Position numbers and translations under genes: made by a program. A DNA stretch of 64,000 nucleotides from DASVEE01 sp036380735 (GTDB lineage: Bacteria > Acidobacteriota > Thermoanaerobaculia > Gp7-AA8): the NCBI GenBank assembly GCA_036380735.1, contig DASVEE010000074.1, forward strand, positions 15,022 through 79,021. Direction: 5' to 3'. This document shows, one piece after another, positions 35,401 to 43,450 of the stretch. Numbering within the stretch: position 1 is the stretch's first letter; every line of letters starts with the position of its first letter. Below the pieces are notes generated by a model. The model did no database searches, was not told the origin of the DNA, and worked only from the letters and a program-made list of their open reading frames with translations.

Positions 35401-38400
35401 GCGACGGCGACGCTCTCCATCGACGGCAACGCCGCCATGACTCTGGACGGACGCACGCTGAACAACGCCGGCACCATCAACTTCGTGCCGGCCAGCGCGA
35501 ACCTCACGATGACGAACAACGCGTCGATCGTGAACAGCGGCGTCTACCAGGCAACCGCCGGCCGCAACATCGACGTCACCGGCTCCGCCACCTTCACGAA
35601 CAGCGGTACGTTCGTGCGCAACGGCAGCGGCACGGCGCACATCGCGCCGCCCTTCACCAACAGCGGCATCGTCACCATCGACGCGGGCATGCTTTCGTTC
35701 GGCAACTACGTGCAGACTGCCGGCGAGATCACGCTCGCCGGCGGCAGCCTGACCACGGCCGGACCGTTCAACCTCAATGGCGGCAGCCTCCGCGGCGCGG
35801 GCACGATCACCGGCTCGGTCAGCAGCAACGGCGGCACCGTCGCCCCTGGTGATGTCGCCACCACCGGCACACTGCATCTCACCGGCGCCTTCGCGCAGGG
35901 CAGCGGCAGCACGCTCGCGATCCGCCTCGGCACCACCCCGGATCAGCTCGACGTCGCCGACGACGTCCTCCTCGGCGGCACGCTCGACGTCAGCCTCATG
36001 CCGGCGTTCACGCCGACGAACGGCAGCACGTACGACGTCCTCCTCTTCGGCGGCACCCGCACCGCGGACTTTGCGACGAAGACGCTGCCCACGTTCCCAC
36101 CGGACGGCACGTTCAGCGCGGCGTACCTGACGAACGCGCTGCAGCTCACCGCCGCGGTCACGCCGCAGGCGAACGTCGGCATCACCATCTCCGCCCCCAC
36201 CTCGCAGCAGGCCGGGCAGAACCTCACCTACACCATCACCGTCACGAACCTCGGGCCCGACGTCGCCAGCAGCGTCACGGTCAACGCCACCACGGCCGCC
36301 GGCCTGACGTTCGTCGCGAACAGCGGCGATTGCACGAGCGCCTTCCCCTGCAACCTCGGCAGCATCCCGAGCGGCCAGTCGCGCACCATCAGCGCGCAGT
36401 ACACCATCGCCGCCGGCACGCCCGCCGCGACGATCCTGACGACGTCCGCCACCGTCACGTCGACATCGACCGACAGCGACTCGACGAACGACAGCGCCGC
36501 TGCGTCCACCACCGTCACGACAGCGTCGGCCGACCTCTCCATCGTCAAGACCGGCCCGAGCTTCATCGGCGCGGGGCAGAGCCTCACCTACAGCCTCACC
36601 ATCACCAACAACGGCCCCGACGCCGCGACGAGCGTCGTCGTCAGCGACGCGACGCCGGCGAACACCACGTTCGTCTCGACCAGCGGCGACTGCACCACCG
36701 CCTTCCCCTGCGCGCTCGGCACGCTCGCCAGCGGCACGTCGAAGACCATCACCGCCACGTACCTCGTCGGCGCCGCGACGCCGGGCGGTACGGTGATCAG
36801 CAACAGCGCAAGCGTCACCTCGACGACCGCCGACAGCAACGCGGCGAACAACACCACGCCCCCCGTCACCACCACCGTCACCGTGCCGAACGCGAACCTC
36901 GCCATCACCAAGAGCGGCCCGGCCACCGCGGGCGCGGGGACCAACGTCACGTACACCGTGACCGTCACCAACCTCGGGCCCGACGCCGCGTCCAGCGTCA
37001 TCGTCACCGACCCGACGCCGGCGAACCTCACGTTCGTCTCCAACACGGGCGATTGCACCACCGCCTTCCCCTGCACCATCGCCTCGCTCGCGCCGTCGCA
37101 GTCGAAGACCATCACCGCCACGTACACCGTCAACGCGGCCACACCCGCGGCGACCGTGATCACGAACAGCGCGAGCGTCACGTCGTCCACCGTCGATCCC
37201 GACGGCTCGAACGACAGCGCGTCCACGTCGCTGACGGTCACCGTGCCGAACGCGAACCTCGCCATCGCCAAGAGCGGCCCCGCGACGATCGGCGCCGGCC
37301 AGCACCTTTTCTACACGCTCACCGTCACGAACAACGGCCCCGATGCCGCCACCGGAGTCCTGGTGCATGACGCAACGCCCGCCGGCGTGACGTTCGTCCT
37401 CAACAGCGGCGATTGCACCAGCGCCTTCCCCTGCAGCCTCGGCACGCTCACCAGCGGCCAGTCGAAGACGATCACCGCCAAGTTCTCTGTCCCGGCCGGC
37501 ACCACCGCCGGCACCGTCATCACCAACAACGCGAGCGTCACCTCGTCCACCGCCGATCCGGCGAGTGCCGACAACAGCGCCAGCGCCACGACCACCGTCA
37601 CCGCGCCGGTCGCCGACCTCCGCATCACCAAGAGCGGTCCGTCGTCGATCCAGTCGGGCGAGCAGCTCGTCTACACCATCGACGTCAAGAACCTCGGGCC
37701 CGACGCCGCGTCGAACGTCATCGTCACCGACGCCACACCCGCCGGCGTGACGTTCGTCGAGGCCACCGGCGTCTGCACCTCGTTCCCCTGCACCATCCCC
37801 AGCATCGCCGCGGGGCAGACGAAGACGATCGCCGCGAAGTACGCCGTCCCCGCCAGCGCCACGACCGGCACCGTCATCACCAACACCGCCAGCGTGACGT
37901 CGTCGAGCACCGACACCGACGCGTCGAACGACAGCGCCACCGTCGCCACCACCGTCACGCAGAAGGCCGACCTCGTCCTGACCAAGAGCGCACCCGCGAG
38001 CGCGGAGGAAGGCGACACCATCCTCTACACGATCCAGGTGGCGAACGCCGGCCCCGGCGATGCGCTCAACGTCATCGTCAGCGATCCGACGCCCGCCGGC
38101 CTCACGTTCGCCGGCAACAGCGGCGACTGCACCACCGCCTTCCCCTGCAATCTCGGCACGCTCACGCCGGGCAGCACGAAGACCATCTCCGCGCAGTACG
38201 TCGTCGGCAGCGCCACGAGCATCACGAACACCGCCACGGTGACGACCACCTCGGTCGATCCCGACCTCGCGAGCAACACCGCCGTCGCCACGACCACCGT
38301 CGGCAGCACGCCGGAATGCCCCGCGTTCGGCCCGGCGCTCGTCTCCCCCGCCGCCGGCAGCACGAACGCGCAGGCGTCGGGCCAGCTCTCCTGGTCGCAC

Positions 38401-40935
38401 ACGGCCGAGGCCAGCTACACCGTCTTCCTCGGGCCGGAAGGGAGCGGCTGCACCGCGTCGCCGTTCGCCTCGACGGACCTCACCTCCATCGCGTACACCA
38501 ATCTCCAGCCGGGCAAGACTTACGAGTGGCGCGTCGAAGCGTCGAGCGGCTCCTGCCCCACCGTCACCAGCTCCTGCATCAAATTCACCGTCGGCGCCGG
38601 CTGCAACAACGCGCCGTCGCTGCTCGCGCCGCTCGGCGGCACCCAGTCGTCGCCGGTGAAGTTCTCCTGGAGCGCGGTCGGCGGCGCCACCGGCTACCAG
38701 CTCAAAGTCTTCAGCCGCGGCGCACAGGTCGTCGACCGCACCACCACCGAGACGTCCGTCGAGGAGCTCATCCCCGACGGCAACGCCACGTGGTTCGTCT
38801 CCGCGCTCTACGCCAACTGCCCCGCGGCGCCGTCGGCCACGGGGACGTTCACCGTCTGCAACGAAGGGCTCTCCGTGATCCCGCGCGTCGTCGGCCAGGC
38901 CACCTCCGGCCAGTCGTACGCCGTCGAATGGGACGAGGCGCTCAACGCCTCGCGCTACGAGATCGACGAAGCCGACAACCCCGAGTTCACCAACGCCTCG
39001 ACGTTCAGCGTCAACGGCAACCCGTCGAAGCACTTCACGCACGTCGTCAACGACGCGGCGAAGGCCTTCTACTACCGCGTGCGCGCCGTCTCCGGCTGCA
39101 AAGGCACGATCGGCCCGAACAGCGTCACGATCCGCGTCGTCATCGTGCCGATCGTCAAGAGCGAGCAGAACCCCGGCGCGAACGTGCCGGCCGGCAGCGA
39201 CCGCATCGTCGTCCAGCACCTCTTCGTCCCCGGTGAGCCCGGTCTGACGCTGCTCTACCAGGCCAGCGTCGATCGCCCGTGGCTCAGCGTCTCGCCGGCT
39301 GCCGGCACGCTGCCGCCGGACGGCGTGACGCTCGAAGTCTCCGCCGATCCCACGGGCCTGCCGAACGGCACGTTCAGCGGCACCGTCATCATCACGACCA
39401 CGCTGCAGAACGGCACGCGCCTCTCCACGAACGACACGCCGCGCAGCTCGACCGTCTCCGTCTCCCTCGTCACGCCGATCCGTCCCGTGCTGGCGAAGGG
39501 CGCCACGCCCGACAACGCGCTGATCATCCCCTCGGTCGGTCACCTCGACGGCGCCAACTCGCGCTGGCAGTCCGACATCCGCATCACCAACACCTTCGAG
39601 CAGGGGATGCGCTACCTCCTCACGTTCACCCCCGCGGGCGCGCAGCCGAAGTCGACCACCGTCGAAGTCGCACCGGGTGCGACCATCGCGCTCGACGACA
39701 TCGTCCGCAACTGGTACGGCATCGGCTCCCTCGGCGACAGCGCCAACGGTCTCCTCGAGATCCGCTCCGCCGAGGCGCAGAACCCCAACCAGCCGATGTC
39801 GCGCGTGGCCGTCGCTTCGAGCCGTACTTACAACGTCACCAAGAGCGGCACCCTCGGCCAGTACATCCCCGCCATTCCCTTCTCCAGCTTCATCGGCCGC
39901 GTCGCCGACGGCGCCGCGCTGCCGCAGCTTCTCTCGCTGCAGCAGATCGCGCAGTCGGATGCCTACCGCACGAACCTCGGCCTCGTCGAAGCCTCCGGGC
40001 AGCCCGCTTCGGTTCTGGTCAACGTCTTCAACGGCGCCGGCGAGCGCGTCCTCCAGCTTCCGCTCGAGCTCAAGGGAGGCGAGCAGCGCCAGCTCAATTC
40101 GTTCCTCGCCGAGCACAAGATCGCGCTGACCGACGGCCGCATCGAGGTGCAGGTCACCGGCGGCAACGGCCGCGTCACCGCTTACGCCTCGGTCGTCGAC
40201 AACAAGACCAACGACCCGCTCCTCGTCTCCGGCGTCCCCCTCGGCGGCACCGCCACGACCAACCGCTGGATCCTGCCGGGCGTCGCGAGCGTGAACAACG
40301 CGCTCGCGAGCTGGCGCACCGACATGCGCATCTTCAACAGCGGCGTCGAGCCGCAGACCGCCACGCTGACGTTCTGGCCGCAGGGGCATGCCCCCGTTCG
40401 CGCGGACGTCACGCTGCAGCCGGGCGAAGTGCGCACGTTCGATGACGCGGTGACCACGTTCTTCAAGGAGCAGGACACCGGCGGCGCCGTGCACGTCGAG
40501 ACGCCGACGAACGCCAACCTCGTCGTCAGCGGACGCACGTACAACCAGACGCCGGACGGCACCTACGGCCAGTTCATCCCCGCCGTGACCGCCGCGGACA
40601 GCGTCGGCGTCACCGACGGCCGCAGCCTGCACATCCTCCAGGTCGAAGACTCCGACCGCTACCGCACCAACCTCGGTCTGGTCGAAGTCACCGGCAAGGA
40701 AGCCACCGTCGAAGTCCGCGTGGTCCTGCCCGATTCGCGCGTCTCCCCCACGGTCCGTCTCAAACTCGACGGCAACCAGTTCCACCAGTTCCGCATCCTC
40801 AGCGAAATGGGCCTGGCCAACGTCTACAACGCCCGCCTGTCAGTACGCGTGGTGGAAGGCGAAGGCCGCGTGGCCGCGTACGGATCGGTGATCGACATGC
40901 GGACCCAGGATCCGACGTACGTGCCTGCACAGTAG
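32464..40935 (+). CDS. Giant secreted beta-rich protein with six DUF11 domains
   Basis: The 2823-residue protein has a signal peptide (1-24). Residues 25-1120 are beta-solenoid-like, built from short GG-T-L-N-G strand repeats; 1120-1235 resemble an autotransporter passenger end (HLTGAFAQGSGSTLAIRLG). Six DUF11 domains follow (about 1236-1945), beginning at 36172, 36529, 36892, 37252, 37612 and 37966, a near-constant 120-residue period with a CTTAFPC motif each. Then come three FN3-like domains (1950-2230), a BACON-like domain (2235-2335) and two copies of a 210-residue terminal module (LIIPSVGHLDGANSRWQSD and WILPGVASVNNALASWRTD). No transmembrane or sorting tail is visible. Likely a surface-exposed adhesin or matrix protein. 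Confidence 0.9.
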   Translation: MIHHACRTALVAVVVILFATAAMAGNFTLSPTAQLVGTHDWTQPLNWLENGLPTLTYPGQNAGDAVTVSGLAGVTVYVGDSIPNAVTLSVATATVNITSGGSLSLTGTSGVTSGGTLKVSGGTLANAGTLNFAGGTEFRWADGIVEGSGTTKVNIFTTTGARAFIEGSGSATLNGQTLEVAGGQLTYKNGGMLDLTNGANITVTAGSMEAQSAGTWSSSDATGSVKIGGSTSFTIPVTMVSTVRIEAQVINDGGIYVDNGNLELAGGGAHTGVFQSTNVGSTVAFDGGTHILTGVSLTGAGYARVESGSVSLAGTVASTVNRFRLRGGSITGSGALNVSSIFEWEGGAINGTGGAVTLSNGAELRGGTSGMTLNGRQLALTGGTMQYDASNPLRMENNAELVVETGAILELEYDQPIDSDGTAKITNRGEIIRVGSVIAHAPRPRRITVNPASTATIYAAVHTSGGAIRSYGGYLGIAGGGTHNNATFEPSTVADTIDFSGGTHTLTGTFALPGAGPLTLSAGTLTTNTSVVIPTAATFVQNGGTLNGTADVMNNGAFYWNGGDHDGSARVVNNRAFYLAGTTGTMRLKSSRQLVNAKDLYFTSATNPLEINDAALLENRDQFIISVDGSITTAGGTTRRIDNTGSLVRSAGSGIFRIWVPLNLSASGRAVVDAGYLELTGGGTSTGTSVGFDLTGIATKVRIAGGTYNLGPGTSVTMSGASSLFFVDGGIANFTANLSIPRVYLHTGSIDGSGTLTVTETLTWTGGAMNGSGTTLIDTGATLDASSQNARSAMTRTIRNRGTFSLDPTVSLTLTAAAIQNEGTFNLSGDGAIASGATAGSINNQGLMRKINGTANLGTRIDVPLTNAAGATLSSQIANTNLILNGGGSNSGTLDFGTALATIDIFGGTFTYNGGAVTGDGIVRVNGTGTLQLGANLTVPQFELQPGGTLDGTANLTIANSGRWSGGTMRGGATSVIIPATATLSIDGNAAMTLDGRTLNNAGTINFVPASANLTMTNNASIVNSGVYQATAGRNIDVTGSATFTNSGTFVRNGSGTAHIAPPFTNSGIVTIDAGMLSFGNYVQTAGEITLAGGSLTTAGPFNLNGGSLRGAGTITGSVSSNGGTVAPGDVATTGTLHLTGAFAQGSGSTLAIRLGTTPDQLDVADDVLLGGTLDVSLMPAFTPTNGSTYDVLLFGGTRTADFATKTLPTFPPDGTFSAAYLTNALQLTAAVTPQANVGITISAPTSQQAGQNLTYTITVTNLGPDVASSVTVNATTAAGLTFVANSGDCTSAFPCNLGSIPSGQSRTISAQYTIAAGTPAATILTTSATVTSTSTDSDSTNDSAAASTTVTTASADLSIVKTGPSFIGAGQSLTYSLTITNNGPDAATSVVVSDATPANTTFVSTSGDCTTAFPCALGTLASGTSKTITATYLVGAATPGGTVISNSASVTSTTADSNAANNTTPPVTTTVTVPNANLAITKSGPATAGAGTNVTYTVTVTNLGPDAASSVIVTDPTPANLTFVSNTGDCTTAFPCTIASLAPSQSKTITATYTVNAATPAATVITNSASVTSSTVDPDGSNDSASTSLTVTVPNANLAIAKSGPATIGAGQHLFYTLTVTNNGPDAATGVLVHDATPAGVTFVLNSGDCTSAFPCSLGTLTSGQSKTITAKFSVPAGTTAGTVITNNASVTSSTADPASADNSASATTTVTAPVADLRITKSGPSSIQSGEQLVYTIDVKNLGPDAASNVIVTDATPAGVTFVEATGVCTSFPCTIPSIAAGQTKTIAAKYAVPASATTGTVITNTASVTSSSTDTDASNDSATVATTVTQKADLVLTKSAPASAEEGDTILYTIQVANAGPGDALNVIVSDPTPAGLTFAGNSGDCTTAFPCNLGTLTPGSTKTISAQYVVGSATSITNTATVTTTSVDPDLASNTAVATTTVGSTPECPAFGPALVSPAAGSTNAQASGQLSWSHTAEASYTVFLGPEGSGCTASPFASTDLTSIAYTNLQPGKTYEWRVEASSGSCPTVTSSCIKFTVGAGCNNAPSLLAPLGGTQSSPVKFSWSAVGGATGYQLKVFSRGAQVVDRTTTETSVEELIPDGNATWFVSALYANCPAAPSATGTFTVCNEGLSVIPRVVGQATSGQSYAVEWDEALNASRYEIDEADNPEFTNASTFSVNGNPSKHFTHVVNDAAKAFYYRVRAVSGCKGTIGPNSVTIRVVIVPIVKSEQNPGANVPAGSDRIVVQHLFVPGEPGLTLLYQASVDRPWLSVSPAAGTLPPDGVTLEVSADPTGLPNGTFSGTVIITTTLQNGTRLSTNDTPRSSTVSVSLVTPIRPVLAKGATPDNALIIPSVGHLDGANSRWQSDIRITNTFEQGMRYLLTFTPAGAQPKSTTVEVAPGATIALDDIVRNWYGIGSLGDSANGLLEIRSAEAQNPNQPMSRVAVASSRTYNVTKSGTLGQYIPAIPFSSFIGRVADGAALPQLLSLQQIAQSDAYRTNLGLVEASGQPASVLVNVFNGAGERVLQLPLELKGGEQRQLNSFLAEHKIALTDGRIEVQVTGGNGRVTAYASVVDNKTNDPLLVSGVPLGGTATTNRWILPGVASVNNALASWRTDMRIFNSGVEPQTATLTFWPQGHAPVRADVTLQPGEVRTFDDAVTTFFKEQDTGGAVHVETPTNANLVVSGRTYNQTPDGTYGQFIPAVTAADSVGVTDGRSLHILQVEDSDRYRTNLGLVEVTGKEATVEVRVVLPDSRVSPTVRLKLDGNQFHQFRILSEMGLANVYNARLSVRVVEGEGRVAAYGSVIDMRTQDPTYVPAQ

Positions 40936-40941
40936 GAGGCG

Positions 40942-41104
40942 GGGGACGATAGGACGAATGGGACGAATAGGACAGATAGGACAGATGAGACGCAGCTAAC
41001 CGAACGGCTGCGTGGGCGCAGAACCCACGCAGCCGTTTTTGCATCGCGCCGCAGTCCTATTCGTCCTATAGGTCCTATTCGTCCTATCCGTCCCATCGTT
41101 CCCC
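40942..41104 (+). repeat. Family A repeat, inverted arms around a terminator (locus A9)
   Basis: Left arm (40942-40992) follows the giant gene; right arm (41054-41104) ends CGTTCCCC just before the next plus-strand gene. The arms are nearly perfect reverse complements, giving a stem of about 50 bp that encloses a separate terminator hairpin. Confidence 0.92.
41003..41040 (+). terminator. Intrinsic terminator of the giant secreted-protein gene
   Basis: Perfect 14-bp stem AACGGCTGCGTGGG / CCCACGCAGCCGTT, 7-base loop, followed by TTT. It lies between the two family A arms. Confidence 0.9.
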
Positions 41105-41120
41105 GGCCACTCCCCCGAGG

Positions 41121-41126
41121 TATCCT
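41121..41126 (+). promoter_or_regulatory. -10-like box TATCCT for the nucleotidyltransferase (leaderless)
   Basis: TATCCT, 8 bases, then the ATG at 41135; no ribosome binding site. Confidence 0.4.
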
Positions 41127-41134
41127 CGGTCGGC

Positions 41135-41674
41135 ATGCAGTTCCAGCAAGTCGTCCGCACGTTCCGTGACTTCTTTGAAGCGCAGCAGATTCGGTATGCA
41201 GTCGTCGGTGGACTGGCGATTCATGCGTGGGGACGGTCACGCACCACGCAGGACATCGATTTCCTGGTCGACGGACTTCAACAACCGCGCGTCGTGGCTT
41301 TCGTGGAGTCACTTGGCTACGAGACCCTGTTTGTGTCCGAAGGCTTTTCGAATCACCTGCACGCATCGAAGGACTTCGGCAAGGTCGACGTGCTCTACGT
41401 TTACGGGCGCACGGCAGACGAAATGTTCGCTGAGGCGGTTCAAACGTTGGAGGTCGCCGGCGTGCAGGTGCCGGTCCCTCGCGCGGAGCACCTGGTGGCG
41501 ATGAAGGTCGCCGCGATGAAGGACGCACCGCGCCGCGTTCTCATCGACGCGCCTGACGTCGAGTACCTGATGTCGCTGCCTGGCCTTGATGAGGCACAAA
41601 TCCGGAACTACTTCGAACGCGCTGGTTTGTTACCCTTGTACGATGGCATCCGAAGGCAACAGAAGCGGCCTTGA
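41135..41674 (+). CDS. AbiEii/AbiGii-type nucleotidyltransferase-fold protein
   Basis: The 179-residue protein has the nucleotidyltransferase signature YAVVGGLAIHAWGRSRTTQDID (residues 21-42): a GG-containing first helix and the R-TxDID metal motif. A third Asp follows in KVDVLYVYG. Related proteins include AbiEii toxins and house-keeping transferases that use NTPs. The C-terminal half is mostly helical (EHLVAMKVAAMKDAPRR carries a conserved K). A small gene starts 32 bases before its stop, so the two are translated together, as expected of a two-gene module. Whether this is a toxin is not shown by sequence. Confidence 0.85.
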   Translation: MQFQQVVRTFRDFFEAQQIRYAVVGGLAIHAWGRSRTTQDIDFLVDGLQQPRVVAFVESLGYETLFVSEGFSNHLHASKDFGKVDVLYVYGRTADEMFAEAVQTLEVAGVQVPVPRAEHLVAMKVAAMKDAPRRVLIDAPDVEYLMSLPGLDEAQIRNYFERAGLLPLYDGIRRQQKRP

Positions 41675-41843
41675 CCTCGAACGCGACATGCCGCTGACGC
41701 CCGCCGCCATCGAGGCGCTCGAACGGGCGCGGGAACTGCCGCCGTTGAGCACGGCCGCGTACCTCGAATGGCTGACGCTGATGTCCGAGAACGTTGAGCC
41801 ATCGCGGGAGACGTTCGATCGCGAAAAGCCGTTCGAGCTCTAG
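41643..41843 (+). CDS. Small protein overlapping the nucleotidyltransferase gene
   Basis: A 66-residue acidic, mostly helical protein starting at ATG 41643, inside the last 32 bases of the nucleotidyltransferase gene in another frame. It contains PLTPAAIEALERARELPPL and TAAYLEWLTLMSENV, a short helical pair with no HEPN or ribbon-helix-helix motif. I do not recognise the family. Overlap and size fit an accessory or antitoxin-like partner; a family A repeat follows 4 bases after its stop. Confidence 0.6.
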   Translation: MASEGNRSGLDLERDMPLTPAAIEALERARELPPLSTAAYLEWLTLMSENVEPSRETFDREKPFEL

Positions 41844-41847
41844 CGAC

Positions 41848-41899
41848 GGTCCCATTCGTCCCATAGTTCCTATTCGTCCCATTTGTCCCATCGTTCCCC
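41848..41899 (-). repeat. Family A repeat, single reverse arm (locus A10)
   Basis: Five to six units read only on the minus strand (GGGGGAACGATGGGACAA first). Neighbouring genes are both on the plus strand, so this arm is reversed relative to the gene before it, an exception to the usual orientation. Confidence 0.85.
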
Positions 41900-41971
41900 C
41901 TCTTCTGACTCTCATACGTAACTGTAACTTCCACCTCCCCTTCCTTCCCTCTGCCTCCTCTTGCAACGGGG

Positions 41972-41977
41972 TACAAT
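41972..41977 (+). promoter_or_regulatory. -10-like box TACAAT for pepA (leaderless)
   Basis: TACAAT, exactly 9 bases, then the ATG at 41987; no ribosome binding site. Confidence 0.55.
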
Positions 41978-41986
41978 CCGCCCGCC

Positions 41987-43450
41987 ATGCAAGTCGACAT
42001 CAGCCGCGATCCGAAACTGTCGAAGCTCGATCATCTCTTTGTTCTTCTGGCCGAGGACAACCGTGACGTGGACGTGCCGCCGGATGTGCGTAAGGTCATC
42101 GGCGATGCGCGTTTCGAGGGGCGCGGGGACGAGGCCATTACCGTGCTGCACGATCCTCCGCGCAAGCTCACGCTGATCGGACTCGGGAAGGCGGACAAGC
42201 TCTCGCTCCGCGGGCTCCGGGCCGCGCTCACGACCATCGCGCGGACCGCGAAGAAGCAGCGCGACAAGACGATCGGCGTCCTGTTCCCCTACCTCCTGCC
42301 CAACCTCGATGCCGCGCAGACGACGCGGATCGCCGCCGATTACCTCAGCGGCGCCGACTACAAGTACGACGCGTACATCACCGTCAAGAAAGAGGACAAG
42401 CGCCCCTCGGCCGCGGCGACGCTCGTCGCGCACCCCGATCTCGACAGCAAGACCGTCAAGGCGCTGAACGCGCAGGTCAGCGCGGTCGCGGACGCGATTC
42501 GCACCGTGCGCGATCTCGCCAACGGGCCGTGCAACATCATCACGGCGACCGCGCTGGCCGACCGTGCCGAGGCCGTGGCGGCCGAGGTCGGGATCAAGTG
42601 CACCGTCTATGGGAAGCGCGACATCCAGCGCATGAAGATGGGCGGCCTCATCGCCGTCAACCGCGGCTCGGTCGAAGAGCCGCGCTTCGTCGTCATGGAG
42701 TACACCCCGAAGAAACGAGCGAAGCAGCACGTCGCTCTCGTCGGCAAGGGCATCACCTTCGACTCGGGCGGCATCTCCATCAAGCCGGCCGAGAAGATGG
42801 AGGAGATGAAGTTCGACATGTGCGGCGCCGCCTCGGTCATCGGCATCATCGAAGCCGCGGCGAAGATGGAGCTGCCCGTGAAGGTCACGAGCATCTTCGC
42901 CGCCACCGACAATCTCCCGAGCGGCAGTGCGTACAAGCCGGGCGAGATCATCACCATGATGAACGGGAAGACGGTGGAGGTCGTGAACACGGACGCCGAG
43001 GGACGGATGGTCCTGGCCGACGCGCTGCACTACGCGTCGGGCCTGAAGCCCAACCACATCATCGATTACGCCACGCTCACCGGGGCGTGCGTGGTCGCGC
43101 TCGGCAGCGAAGCCAGCGGCCTCTTCACGCCGGACGATGAGCTGGCTCGGAAGTTGATTGAATGCGGGGAGCGCGTCGGTGACCGCCTCTGGAGACTTCC
43201 CATCTGGGACGAATACAAAGACCTCGTTCGCAGCGATTGGGCCGACATCAAGAATTCGGGCGGCCGCTGGGGCGGCGCCACTACTGCCGCGGTATTTCTG
43301 AAGGAGTTTGTTGATTGTCCGTCCTGGGCTCATCTCGATATAGCGGGCACGGCGTACGCCGAGTCCGAGACCTCGCGCGACGCACGCGGCTCGACGGCAG
43401 CGGGCGTCCGCATGACGCTCGAGTTCCTCGAATCGCTCTCGCGCTCCTGA
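41987..43450 (+). CDS. pepA: Leucyl aminopeptidase (M17)
   Basis: A 487-residue two-zinc aminopeptidase. The N-terminal macro-like domain is followed by the catalytic domain with the M17 blocks GKGITFDSGGISIKPAEKM (Lys and Asp near residues 255-262), DMCGAASVIG, and the signature NTDAEGRMVLADAL near residue 335. It cleaves N-terminal residues from peptides in the cytoplasm and forms hexamers. An internal DLANGPCNIITATAL block is also typical. The stop codon TGA at 43448-43450 overlaps the frame of the next lipoprotein gene. Confidence 0.97.
   Translation: MQVDISRDPKLSKLDHLFVLLAEDNRDVDVPPDVRKVIGDARFEGRGDEAITVLHDPPRKLTLIGLGKADKLSLRGLRAALTTIARTAKKQRDKTIGVLFPYLLPNLDAAQTTRIAADYLSGADYKYDAYITVKKEDKRPSAAATLVAHPDLDSKTVKALNAQVSAVADAIRTVRDLANGPCNIITATALADRAEAVAAEVGIKCTVYGKRDIQRMKMGGLIAVNRGSVEEPRFVVMEYTPKKRAKQHVALVGKGITFDSGGISIKPAEKMEEMKFDMCGAASVIGIIEAAAKMELPVKVTSIFAATDNLPSGSAYKPGEIITMMNGKTVEVVNTDAEGRMVLADALHYASGLKPNHIIDYATLTGACVVALGSEASGLFTPDDELARKLIECGERVGDRLWRLPIWDEYKDLVRSDWADIKNSGGRWGGATTAAVFLKEFVDCPSWAHLDIAGTAYAESETSRDARGSTAAGVRMTLEFLESLSRS

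Noticed and set aside
32380..40785. A 2801-codon open frame antisense to the giant gene
   Set aside because: It lies fully inside the plus-strand gene and arises from high-GC codon bias with few stop codons. Its translation is low-complexity Arg/Asp/Gly/Ala, with no signal peptide or known domain, while the plus-strand protein has clear DUF11 domains.
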